From: CATOSK01 sp034423195
GTDB taxonomy: Bacteria; Chloroflexota; Dehalococcoidia; Lucifugimonadales; UBA3495
NCBI GenBank assembly: GCA_034423195.1
Contig: DAOUIZ010000035.1
Span: 106,218 to 170,217, forward strand
Direction: 5' to 3'
DNA: 64,000 nt
Positions 18,585 through 26,676 of this stretch are shown here, piece after piece (position 1 is the first letter of the stretch; each line of letters starts with the position of its first letter). The position numbers and the translations under genes are program-made. Below the pieces are notes generated by a model. It did no database searches. It worked only from the letters and a program-made list of their open reading frames with translations, and had not been told where the DNA came from.

Positions 18585-20135
18585 ATGAAGTACGACTACG
18601 TGATAATCGGGGCGGGCTCGGCGGGATGCGTCCTGGCGAGCCGCCTGACGGAGGACCCGGACAAGTCGGTGCTGCTGCTGGAGGCCGGGCCGGACTATCC
18701 GAACTTCGAGCAGGTGCCGATTGACATAAAGGACGGATACAACGTCTGGCGGTCGGCCTACGGGCCGCACAACTGGGGGTACACGGCGACGGCCACGCCC
18801 CGCCAACCGGAGATGATCCAGATACCCCGGGGCCGGACGACGGGCGGGTCGAGCTCAATCAACGGGCAGGTGCTGTTCCGCGGGGTGCCGGAGGACTATG
18901 ACAACTGGGCGGCCTGGGGCAACGACGAGTGGGCTTTCACCAGCGTCCTGCCCTATTTCCGAAAGCTGGAAAACGACCTGGACTTTCCGGGGGGCGACTT
19001 CCACGGAAACGAGGGGCCGATTCCGGTGCGGCGGTTCAAGCGGGAAGAGCTGATGCCGACTTCGCGGGCCTTCTATGACGCCTGCGTGGCGCTGGGGTTT
19101 CCCCGGGACCCGGACCAGAACCACCCGGACTCCAATGGCATCGCCCTGCGCCCGCTGAACAACATCGACGGGGTTCGTATGAGCACGGCGCTGACTTATC
19201 TCAGCTCCAGCCGGCACCGGATGAACCTGACGTGCCGGGGGGATGTGACGGTCCACCGGGTGCTGTTCGATGGGAACCGGGCGGTGGGGGTCTCTGCCGG
19301 AAGCGGCGGGGAGTCGTTTACGGTGGAAGCGGAGCAGGTGCTGCTGAGCAGCGGGGCGATTGCCTCTCCACAGGTGCTGATGCTGTCCGGGGTCGGTCCG
19401 GCGGGCCACCTGGGAGAACTGGGGATTCCAGTGGCGCTGGACTCGCCGGGGGTTGGGCAGAACCTGCGGGACCACCCGGCGGTGTTCACGCTTTTCCGGG
19501 GATACGGCGATCCGCCGCCGGAGGATTCGCCGAGTATCCAGGTGGGGCTGCGTTACAGTGCGGCGGGGTCGCCGACGCGGGCGGATATCCAGCTGGCGCC
19601 GATCCTGATGACCAGCGAGCACCGGCCGGCCAGCGTCAACATCGAGACCGACGACTTTCACTTCGGGTTCAGCGCGGCGCTGCAGAACGCCAGCACCGCC
19701 GGCCATCTTCGGCTGACTTCCACGGACCCGCGCGTCCAACCGGCGCTGAATTACGACTATCTTTCGGACGCGGGAGACCGGGCGCGGATGCGGGAAGCGG
19801 TCCGGCTGGGGCTGAGGCTGGCGGACCATCCGCTGTTCAAGGACATAATCGCGGAGCGGCTGAATCCGGCGGACGCGGACCTGGTGTCGGACGACGCGCT
19901 GGACGACTGGCTGCTGCGCAACGCATACACCCAGCATCATTCCTCCGGCACGTGCAAAATGGGGCCGGAGGGCGATCCGCTGGCGGTGGTGGACCAGTAT
20001 TGCCGGGTGCGGGGGCTGGAGAATATCCGGGTGGTGGACGCCTCGGTCATGCCCGACGTGATCCGGGCGAATACCAACGCGACGACGATTATGATCGCGG
20101 AGCGGGTGGCGGACTGGATAAGGGAAGAACGGTAG
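18585..20135 (+). CDS. GMC-family FAD oxidoreductase (choline dehydrogenase-like)
   Basis: Glucose-methanol-choline oxidoreductase of 516 residues. The FAD-binding GAGSAGCVLASRLTE is at residues about 9-23 and LLLEAGPDYP follows; GRTTGGSSSINGQVLFRG and SGAIASPQVLMLSGVGPA are the two GMC signatures. The catalytic His-His/His-Asn region is in HHSSGTCKMG near the C terminus, and the AD-binding C terminus reads VVDASVMPDVIRANTNATT. The ATG at 18585 follows GGAGG. It resembles choline and alcohol dehydrogenases (BetA type), but the substrate is not determined. It is divergent from bluB and upstream of the hicBA pair. Confidence 0.92.
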   Translation: MKYDYVIIGAGSAGCVLASRLTEDPDKSVLLLEAGPDYPNFEQVPIDIKDGYNVWRSAYGPHNWGYTATATPRQPEMIQIPRGRTTGGSSSINGQVLFRGVPEDYDNWAAWGNDEWAFTSVLPYFRKLENDLDFPGGDFHGNEGPIPVRRFKREELMPTSRAFYDACVALGFPRDPDQNHPDSNGIALRPLNNIDGVRMSTALTYLSSSRHRMNLTCRGDVTVHRVLFDGNRAVGVSAGSGGESFTVEAEQVLLSSGAIASPQVLMLSGVGPAGHLGELGIPVALDSPGVGQNLRDHPAVFTLFRGYGDPPPEDSPSIQVGLRYSAAGSPTRADIQLAPILMTSEHRPASVNIETDDFHFGFSAALQNASTAGHLRLTSTDPRVQPALNYDYLSDAGDRARMREAVRLGLRLADHPLFKDIIAERLNPADADLVSDDALDDWLLRNAYTQHHSSGTCKMGPEGDPLAVVDQYCRVRGLENIRVVDASVMPDVIRANTNATTIMIAERVADWIREER

Positions 20136-20152
20136 GCGACGGAGAACCCGGA

Positions 20153-20740
20153 ATGGAAATAGACGGGAAGAAGGTAGCAGAGTGCCTTTACGCTGAGTTC
20201 GGGAGAGATGGGTTCCTCACTCGCGAAATTCCGGCAGTTACGATGAACCGGTTGGTCAGACTGACCGGGGTCGGATCTGCCGGCAAGATTGGGAGGAACT
20301 CGCAAATAGGCAGGGCAGTGGGTTCGTTGGATCAAGCCGAGTTCACCCTTGATTCCGGCCAAAGGGTCAAGCTGATTGTAGAACGCCCGGAAAACCAGCG
20401 TTTGCCCCGGCGTTTCCGCTTGGTAGAGATACCCGCGGTTGACGACAAGGTGTCAAGGGTCAACGGAGACGAGGGGATCGTAGACAGTGGAAGCACCAGG
20501 ACGACTTACGCCGTTGTGCTGGTCCAGTCTGAGCATGGCTATTCGGCAAGTTGCCCCGCCCTGCCGGGTTGTCATTCGCAAGGCGCAGAACGCACCGATG
20601 CCCTGGAAAATATCCGGGAAGCTATTGCCGGATGGCTGGAGCGTGAGGCCAGGGTTTCGGAGGACCGCTCTCGGACGATGGTGGACGACTACACGGCGGC
20701 GGGATATGCAGCGACCCTGGTCAACCTCGAAGTAAGTTAA
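20153..20740 (+). CDS. hicB: HicB-type antitoxin with unusual N-terminal extension
   Basis: Protein of 195 residues. Residues about 118-165 (TYAVVLVQSEHGYSASCPAL, PGC, then DALENIREAIAGWLE) are a HicB/UPF0150 domain, the part that masks the toxin active site. Typical HicB proteins are 70-150 residues; here about 115 residues precede the domain. They form a basic region that I do not recognise, with alternating strand-like segments (QAEFTLDSGQRVKLIVER). ATG 20153 has GGAGA upstream. It is followed after 9 bp by a HicA-like gene, in the order antitoxin-toxin. Neutralisation of the toxin is inferred from the family. Confidence 0.8.
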   Translation: MEIDGKKVAECLYAEFGRDGFLTREIPAVTMNRLVRLTGVGSAGKIGRNSQIGRAVGSLDQAEFTLDSGQRVKLIVERPENQRLPRRFRLVEIPAVDDKVSRVNGDEGIVDSGSTRTTYAVVLVQSEHGYSASCPALPGCHSQGAERTDALENIREAIAGWLEREARVSEDRSRTMVDDYTAAGYAATLVNLEVS

Positions 20741-20749
20741 CCCAGATGC

Positions 20750-21043
20750 TTGCCGCCTTTTATCAACGGGGTTTCCTTTGTGGATGCTCTTGCCAGGTTC
20801 AGGTCAGTAGGTTGGAGAGACGATGGTCAGACTGGATCGCACCATTATTTGACGCACCCCAACCGGCCAGGGGTACGGCTGAGTTTGCCGGACCACCGCC
20901 GCCGGGATATGGACCCCCTGACCCTGGGACGCCTCGCAGAGTCCGCTGGTTTGACGCCGGAGCAGTTCAGGCAACTGACCGGCGGCGGACATAACCGGAA
21001 TGCCCGGAGGATTCGCGAGGAAGTGTATGGGATGCCGGAATAA
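20750..21043 (+). CDS. hicA: HicA-type toxin (mRNA interferase)
   Basis: Protein of 97 residues with a double-stranded RNA-binding-like fold pattern: FRSVGWRDDGQTGSHHYLTHP followed by LSLPDHRRRDMDPLTLGRLAESAGL. The His in GSHHY is the expected catalytic residue of HicA RNases, and the L-x-x-A/G-GL helix at the end matches the family. It starts at TTG 20750, nine bases after the upstream stop; an out-of-frame ATG at 20746 gives no similarity. It is somewhat longer than the usual ~60-80 residues. Together with the upstream gene it is a type II toxin-antitoxin module. Confidence 0.82.
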   Translation: MPPFINGVSFVDALARFRSVGWRDDGQTGSHHYLTHPNRPGVRLSLPDHRRRDMDPLTLGRLAESAGLTPEQFRQLTGGGHNRNARRIREEVYGMPE

Positions 21044-21116
21044 GAAGGGGCAAGAAAGCGCAAAGGCCGGGATTGACACACAAAACCCAACAAGTCTGAA
21101 GGATGGAAATTCAACG

Positions 21117-22532
21117 ATGACAACCAGCAACACGAGGATAGAACGAGACTCCATGGGGGAAATGGAGGTCCCGGCCGACGCTCTCTACGGGGCGTCGACG
21201 ATGCGGGCGGTGCTGAATTTTCCCATCAGCGACCTGCGGTTCCCCCGGACCTTCATCCGGGCGCTGGGGTTGATTAAACAGGCGGCCGCCCAGACGTACG
21301 TGGAAATGGGAGTCCTGGACGAGACGATAGGCAACGCCATCGTCGAGGCGGCCCAGCGGGTGATCGACGGGCAGTACGACGACCATTTCGTGCTGGACGT
21401 TTTCCAGACCGGGTCGGGCACGTCGACAAACACCAACGCCAACGAGGTCATCGCCAATGTCGCATCCCAGATATTGGGCGGAGACCTGGGGTCCCGGATT
21501 GTGCATCCCAACGACCACGTGAACCTGGGGCAGTCGTCCAACGACGTCATTCCCACGGCGATTCAACTGGCGGCGCTGATCGCGATTCACGAAGACCTGA
21601 TCCCGGGGCTGGAGAACCTGCAACGGGAGCTAAAGAAGAAGTCGGACGAGTTCTGGCCGATCATCAAGACGGGGCGGACGCATTTGCAGGACGCCACGCC
21701 CATCCGGCTGGGACAGGAGTTCCTGGGGTTCGCAGGGCAGGCGGAATACAGCATCAAGCGGCTGGGGCGGGCCCAGGAAGCCCTGGCGGAAGTGGCGCTG
21801 GGCGGAACGGCGGTGGGCACCGGGGTCAACACTCATCCCGAGTTCTCCCAGCGGACGTGCGCCCGGCTGTCGGCAGTCACGGGGGTGGAGGTCCGGGAAA
21901 CGGGGAACCATTTCCAGGCGCAGTCCACCCTGGATGCCACGGTGGAGGCCAGCGGCGAGTTGAAGACCGTCGCCATCAGCCTGCACAAGATTGCCAACGA
22001 CATCCGGTTCCTGGGGTGCGGGCCGCGGGCCGGGCTGGGGGAGATCATGCTTCCCGAGGTGCAGCCGGGAAGTTCCATCATGCCGGGGAAGATCAACCCG
22101 GTGATCGCCGAATCGGTGGTCCAGGTGGCGGCGCAGGTGGTGGGCAACGACGCGACGGTGGCGCTGGCCGGACAGGGCGGGTATTTCGAGCTGAACACCA
22201 TGATGCCGGTGGCGGCGTACAACATCCTGCAGTCCATATCCCTGCTGGCGGCGTCAGCGAATAACTTTGCGGAGCAATGCGTGGCCGGAATCGAGGCGAC
22301 GGACGTGGGGCCGGAGATGGTGGAGCGGGGATTGATGCTGGGGACGGCGTTGTCTCCGGCCATCGGATACGATGCCGCGGCGGGAATCGCCAAGCAGGCG
22401 GCGGCCACAGGGAGGACGATCCGGGAGGTGGCAAAGGAGGAAACCAGCCTTTCCGATTCGGAGCTGGACGAACTGCTGAATCCGGAAGATATGACCAAGC
22501 CCAGCCTGGAGGTGAGGGGCGGAGGGGGTTAG
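21117..22532 (+). CDS. fumC: Fumarate hydratase, class II
   Basis: Class II fumarase of 471 residues, homotetrameric TCA-cycle enzyme. The family signature GSSIMPGKINPV is present, together with QTGSGTSTNTNANEV and HPNDHVNLGQSSND, the three regions that build the active site, and GRTHLQDATP. The start is ATG 21117 (MTTSNTRIERDSMGEMEVPADALYGA); the frame extends upstream, but only into the hicA end. Aspartase is a close relative, but NTNANEV and GKINPV with this N-terminal block fit FumC better. Confidence 0.92.
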   Translation: MTTSNTRIERDSMGEMEVPADALYGASTMRAVLNFPISDLRFPRTFIRALGLIKQAAAQTYVEMGVLDETIGNAIVEAAQRVIDGQYDDHFVLDVFQTGSGTSTNTNANEVIANVASQILGGDLGSRIVHPNDHVNLGQSSNDVIPTAIQLAALIAIHEDLIPGLENLQRELKKKSDEFWPIIKTGRTHLQDATPIRLGQEFLGFAGQAEYSIKRLGRAQEALAEVALGGTAVGTGVNTHPEFSQRTCARLSAVTGVEVRETGNHFQAQSTLDATVEASGELKTVAISLHKIANDIRFLGCGPRAGLGEIMLPEVQPGSSIMPGKINPVIAESVVQVAAQVVGNDATVALAGQGGYFELNTMMPVAAYNILQSISLLAASANNFAEQCVAGIEATDVGPEMVERGLMLGTALSPAIGYDAAAGIAKQAAATGRTIREVAKEETSLSDSELDELLNPEDMTKPSLEVRGGGG

Positions 22533-22578
22533 CCGGGACCGCTACCGATCTTGCCCTCGCTGCCGACCTTGCCCTGGA

Positions 22579-22607
22579 GACGCACCCGGAGGCGCCCAGG
22601 GTGCGTC
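22579..22607 (+). terminator. Hairpin after fumC
   Basis: A perfect 9-bp stem (22579-22587 with 22599-22607, GACGCACCC/GGGTGCGTC) around an 11-nt loop, 46 bp past the fumC stop. It lacks a T-run, so it may act as a weak terminator or a 3' stabiliser. Confidence 0.5.
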
Positions 22608-22716
22608 GTTGCCGGGCGGCGACTTGCTCCGGGATTCGACCCCGGCGATCACCTTCCGAAACCGGGATTTGTGAGGCGCCGGATGCGGTTTTTGTGAAAA
22701 ATCTCACGAATTGTCA

Positions 22717-22744
22717 TTGACAAAACCGATGACATATATATAAT
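22717..22744 (+). promoter_or_regulatory. Consensus sigma-70 promoter of rpoB-rpoC
   Basis: A perfect -35 TTGACA (22717-22722) and a perfect -10 TATAAT (22739-22744) with a 16-bp spacer, in an AT-rich patch. Transcription should start near 22751, leaving a leader of about 128 nt before rpoB. This is the best promoter in the window. Confidence 0.9.
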
Positions 22745-22817
22745 GGGAGGTTACTGGTTTATGCCACTTCGACCAACCTCTCCACTCTCCAGAACCCTGT
22801 AACACCCTACCCCTCTT

Positions 22818-22860
22818 GCGCCCTGCTTGCAGTGGGGCGCAGTGCGTTTGCCCCACTTTT
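22818..22860 (+). promoter_or_regulatory. Attenuator-like alternative hairpins in rpoB leader
   Basis: Two stems compete for the same bases. GCGCCC (22818-22823) can pair with GGGCGC (22835-22840). AGTGGGGC (22831-22838) can pair with GCCCCACT (22850-22857), followed by TTTTCC. The second looks like an intrinsic terminator and the first would prevent it. The layout is that of a transcription attenuator ahead of rpoBC; whether it terminates is not shown. Confidence 0.55.
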
Positions 22861-22878
22861 CCTTAAGGAGAATGCAGT

Positions 22879-25800
22879 ATGAGTATCTCTCCGGGGAGCA
22901 ATGCCCTTCCCCCACGAACCTCGCGGTACAACAAGTCCTATGCCCGTATTCCCCAGGTCCTGGACGTTCCGAACCTGATCCAGAGCCAGATCCAGTCGTA
23001 TGACTGGTTCAAGGATGATGCCTTGAGGGAGGTCTTCCGCGAGATTTCACCGATCTCGGACTACACCGAGCGAAAGTACGAGTTGCATTTCCACGACCAT
23101 GAATTCCGGGCCCCCAAGTATCCTCCGGTGGAGTGCAAGGAGCGGGAGATTACCTTCTCCCAGCCGCTTTACGTCAAGACGCGGCTGGTGATGAAGGAGA
23201 CCGGAGAGATCAAGGAACAGGAAATCTTCATGGGCGACATTCCCATGATGACCGACAACGGCACGTTCATCATAAACGGCGCGGAGCGCGTGGTCGTGAG
23301 CCAGCTGGTCCGCTCGCCAGGAGTGTACTTCGTCTACGAAAAGAACATCCCGACCAACCGGAGCCTGTGCTTTGCCAAGCTCATCCCTTCCCGGGGAGCG
23401 TGGCTGGAATTCGAGACCAGCACCAAGGACATCCTTTCGGTGAAGGTTGACCGGAAGCGGAAGGTGTCGGCGACGGCGTTCCTGCGGGCCCTGGGCATCG
23501 CCACCGACGAGGAGATGCTGGACCTGTTCAGGGACGTGGACACCGACCCGGACCATCCCTATATCCAGACGACGCTGGAACGGGACCCGGTCCCGGAGCC
23601 ACGGGAACTGAACTTCCGGGAAGACGATCTGAAGACGATGTGGGACTCGCTGCCCAACTGGGGACGGCGGGCAGGCATGGAGTACGACTCCGACTTGGCC
23701 CGGCGCATCGCGGCGTCCCAGATCGAGTTCTACCGCCGGCTGCGGCCGGGAGAGCCTCCCAGCCTGGAGAACGCCCGGACGCTGATGAAGACGCTGTTCT
23801 TCGATCCGCGCCGGTACGACCTGGGCCGGGTGGGGCGGTACAAGCTGAACCGCCGCCTGGGCCTTCCCAACCCGCCGCAGGAGCATGTGCTCACCATGGA
23901 CGACCTGGTAGAGGTCATCCGTACCATCATCAAGCTCAACCGGGGCGAGGACCATCCCGACGACATCGACCATCTGGGCAACCGGAGGGTGCGGGCGGTG
24001 GGTGAACTGGTACAGAACCAGGTGCGCGTCGGCCTGTTGCGCATGGAGCGCATGGTCAAGGAAAAGATGACCCTGGTGGACCCGGAGATAGCCGCTCCCC
24101 AGGGGCTGGTGAACATCCGGCCGGTGGTTGCATCGGTTCGGGAGTTTTTCGGCGGGTCCCAGCTATCCCAGTTCATGGACCAGACCAACCCGCTGGCGGA
24201 GCTGACCCACAAGCGGAGGCTTTCGGCGCTGGGGCCGGGCGGACTGTCCCGGGAGCGGGCCGGGTTCGACGTCCGGGACGTCCACTTCTCCCACTACGGC
24301 CGGATCTGCCCCATCGAGACGCCGGAAGGCCCGAACATCGGGCTGCTGAGCTCGCTGGCGTCCTACGCGAGGACCAATCCCTACGGTTTCATCGAGTCCC
24401 CCTACCGGCCAGTGCTGAAGCAGCTGCCCTGCACCGCCCAGGACCTGGGCGGGCGGACGGTGACCGAGGCGGTGCTGGACGAGAGCGGCAAGACCATCGT
24501 GGCCAAGGGCAAGCGGATTCCCAAGAACCGGGTGGCGCGGATCAACCAGCTTCCCGAGGGGACCACTATCCAAGTCCGTCCCTTTGTGGCGGGTGGAGAG
24601 AACGACGTGCTCTACCTGTCGGCGGACCAGGAAGAGAATTATCACGTCGCCCAGGCCAACTCCCTGCTGGACGAACTGAACCAGTTCGTCAACGACCGGG
24701 TTGAAGTCAGGGTCGGCGAGAACTACATCGAAGAGTCCCCGGATGTGGTGGACATGATGGACGTGTCGCCGATGCAGATCATGAGCATTTCGGCGGCGCT
24801 GATCCCCTTCCTGGAGCACGACGACGCCAACCGGGCGCTGATGGGTTCCAACATGCAGCGGCAGGCCGTGCCCCTGCTCCGGCCCCAGGCTCCCCGGGTG
24901 GGCACCGGCATCGAAGACCGGGTGGCCAAGGACAGCGGACAGGTCCTGCTGGCCCGGGCCGGCGGTGTTGTCACTTCGGTCACGGGACGGGATGTCACTG
25001 TTACCGATATGGAAGGCGAGGAGCACGTTCACCCGCTGATCAAGTTCTCCCGCACCAACCAGGGGACCTGCTTCGACCAGCGTCCGACGGTCCGCAAGGG
25101 GGACGTGGTGGCAAGAGGGGACGCGCTGGCGGACAGTTCCTCCACCGACCAGGGGGAGCTGGCCCTGGGACAGAACGTCCTGGTGGCTTTCATGTCCTGG
25201 GAGGGCTACAACTACGAGGATGCCATCATCCTGAGTGAACGCCTCGTCAAAGAGGATATGTTCACCTCGATCCATATCGAAAAGCACGAAATGGAAGCCA
25301 GGGAAACCAAGCTGGGCCCGGAGGAAATCACCCGGGACATCCCCAACGTGGGCGAGGCTAGCCTGAGAGACCTGGACGAATACGGAATCATCCGGGTGGG
25401 CGCGGACGTCGGCCCCGGAGACATTCTGGTAGGGAAGGTCACGCCCAAGGGCGAGACGGAGCTGACCGCGGAAGAGAAGCTGCTGCGGGCCATCTTCGGA
25501 GAGAAGTCGCGGGACGTGAAGGATACCTCCCTGCGGGTGCCCCACGGCGAGCGGGGCAAGGTCATTGACGTGAAGGTGCTGAACCGGGCCAACCGGGACG
25601 ACCTTTCCCCCGGCGTCAACGAGGCCGTCCGGGTCTGGATTGCCCAGACCCGGAAGATCTCGGTGGGGGACAAGATGGCCGGACGCCACGGCAACAAGGG
25701 CGTCGTGTCCAGGATTCTGGCCCAGGAAGATATGCCCTTCCTGGAGGACGGGACTCCGGTGGACATCATCCTGAATCCCATCGGCGTGCCCTCCCGGATG

Positions 25801-26676
25801 AACCTGGGACAGGTGCTGGAAACCCACCTGGGCTGGGCGGCCCGGGGCCTGAACTACCACGCGCAGACGCCGGTGTTCGACGGCGCGAACGATGATTCCA
25901 TCGAGGACGCGCTGGGCCGGTTGTGGTTTGCCGAGCAGGCCAACGCCATCGATTACAGTCCGGCGGCGGAGGAGTCTCCGGTCATCAACATCGAGCAGGT
26001 TGAACGGTGGCTGGGCGAGCGGGACTATGACGCCCGGCGGTTGTTTGACGAGAACATCAACGGAGAGGCGCGGGACGCCTGTCTCCGCCTGTGGCTGAAG
26101 GAGGTTGCAGGCGAGGAATCGGAGGGACTGCAGCTGGAGGAGCTGCACCAGCTTGCCCTGAAGGTACACCGGGAGCAGGCCAAGGCCCCGCCGACCTTCG
26201 GCAAGTTCCAGCTTTACGACGGAAGGACGGGCGAGCCCTTCGACCAGGTGGTCACGGTGGGCAGCATCTATATGCTGAAGCTCATCCACCTGGTGGAGGA
26301 CAAGATCCACGCCCGCTCCACCGGCCCCTACTCGATGATCACCCAGCAGCCGCTGGGCGGAAAGGCCCAATTCGGAGGTCAGCGGTTCGGAGAAATGGAA
26401 GTCTGGGCGCTGGAAGCGTACAGCGCGGCCCACAACCTGCAGGAGGTGCTGACGGTCAAGTCCGACGATGTGGCCGGGCGGGTGAAGACCTACGAGGCCA
26501 TCGTCAAGGGAGAACCCATCGGGCAGCCGGGTGTTCCCGAGTCCTTCAACGTGCTTCTGAAGGAGCTGCAGAGCCTGGGTTTGGCGGTTGAACTGCTGAA
26601 CGAAGAAGACCGGAGCTCGCTGGCCGCGGGCGTGCGGGACGAGTCCGAACTTTATCAACCACTGGAGGCGGATTAA
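22879..26676 (+). CDS. rpoB: DNA-directed RNA polymerase subunit beta
   Basis: RpoB of 1265 residues, the catalytic beta subunit forming one pincer of RNA polymerase. Visible are the fork-loop/rifampicin region SQLSQFMDQTNPLAELTHKRRLSALGPGGLSRERAGFDVRDVH, with HYGRICPIETPEGPNIGLL, and the C-terminal clamp GGKAQFGGQRFGEMEVWALEAY. (Blocks quoted here are split in the protein by position, about 425-500 and 1150-1175.) The rifampicin cluster has the wild-type Asp, His and Ser residues. ATG 22879 follows AAGGAG with 8-nt spacing. It overlaps the start of rpoC by one base (TAATG), suggesting translational coupling. Confidence 0.97.
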   Translation: MSISPGSNALPPRTSRYNKSYARIPQVLDVPNLIQSQIQSYDWFKDDALREVFREISPISDYTERKYELHFHDHEFRAPKYPPVECKEREITFSQPLYVKTRLVMKETGEIKEQEIFMGDIPMMTDNGTFIINGAERVVVSQLVRSPGVYFVYEKNIPTNRSLCFAKLIPSRGAWLEFETSTKDILSVKVDRKRKVSATAFLRALGIATDEEMLDLFRDVDTDPDHPYIQTTLERDPVPEPRELNFREDDLKTMWDSLPNWGRRAGMEYDSDLARRIAASQIEFYRRLRPGEPPSLENARTLMKTLFFDPRRYDLGRVGRYKLNRRLGLPNPPQEHVLTMDDLVEVIRTIIKLNRGEDHPDDIDHLGNRRVRAVGELVQNQVRVGLLRMERMVKEKMTLVDPEIAAPQGLVNIRPVVASVREFFGGSQLSQFMDQTNPLAELTHKRRLSALGPGGLSRERAGFDVRDVHFSHYGRICPIETPEGPNIGLLSSLASYARTNPYGFIESPYRPVLKQLPCTAQDLGGRTVTEAVLDESGKTIVAKGKRIPKNRVARINQLPEGTTIQVRPFVAGGENDVLYLSADQEENYHVAQANSLLDELNQFVNDRVEVRVGENYIEESPDVVDMMDVSPMQIMSISAALIPFLEHDDANRALMGSNMQRQAVPLLRPQAPRVGTGIEDRVAKDSGQVLLARAGGVVTSVTGRDVTVTDMEGEEHVHPLIKFSRTNQGTCFDQRPTVRKGDVVARGDALADSSSTDQGELALGQNVLVAFMSWEGYNYEDAIILSERLVKEDMFTSIHIEKHEMEARETKLGPEEITRDIPNVGEASLRDLDEYGIIRVGADVGPGDILVGKVTPKGETELTAEEKLLRAIFGEKSRDVKDTSLRVPHGERGKVIDVKVLNRANRDDLSPGVNEAVRVWIAQTRKISVGDKMAGRHGNKGVVSRILAQEDMPFLEDGTPVDIILNPIGVPSRMNLGQVLETHLGWAARGLNYHAQTPVFDGANDDSIEDALGRLWFAEQANAIDYSPAAEESPVINIEQVERWLGERDYDARRLFDENINGEARDACLRLWLKEVAGEESEGLQLEELHQLALKVHREQAKAPPTFGKFQLYDGRTGEPFDQVVTVGSIYMLKLIHLVEDKIHARSTGPYSMITQQPLGGKAQFGGQRFGEMEVWALEAYSAAHNLQEVLTVKSDDVAGRVKTYEAIVKGEPIGQPGVPESFNVLLKELQSLGLAVELLNEEDRSSLAAGVRDESELYQPLEAD

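Noticed and set aside
24163..26658. 831-residue minus-strand frame opposite rpoB
   Set aside because: Antisense shadow of RpoB; composition typical of mirror translation.
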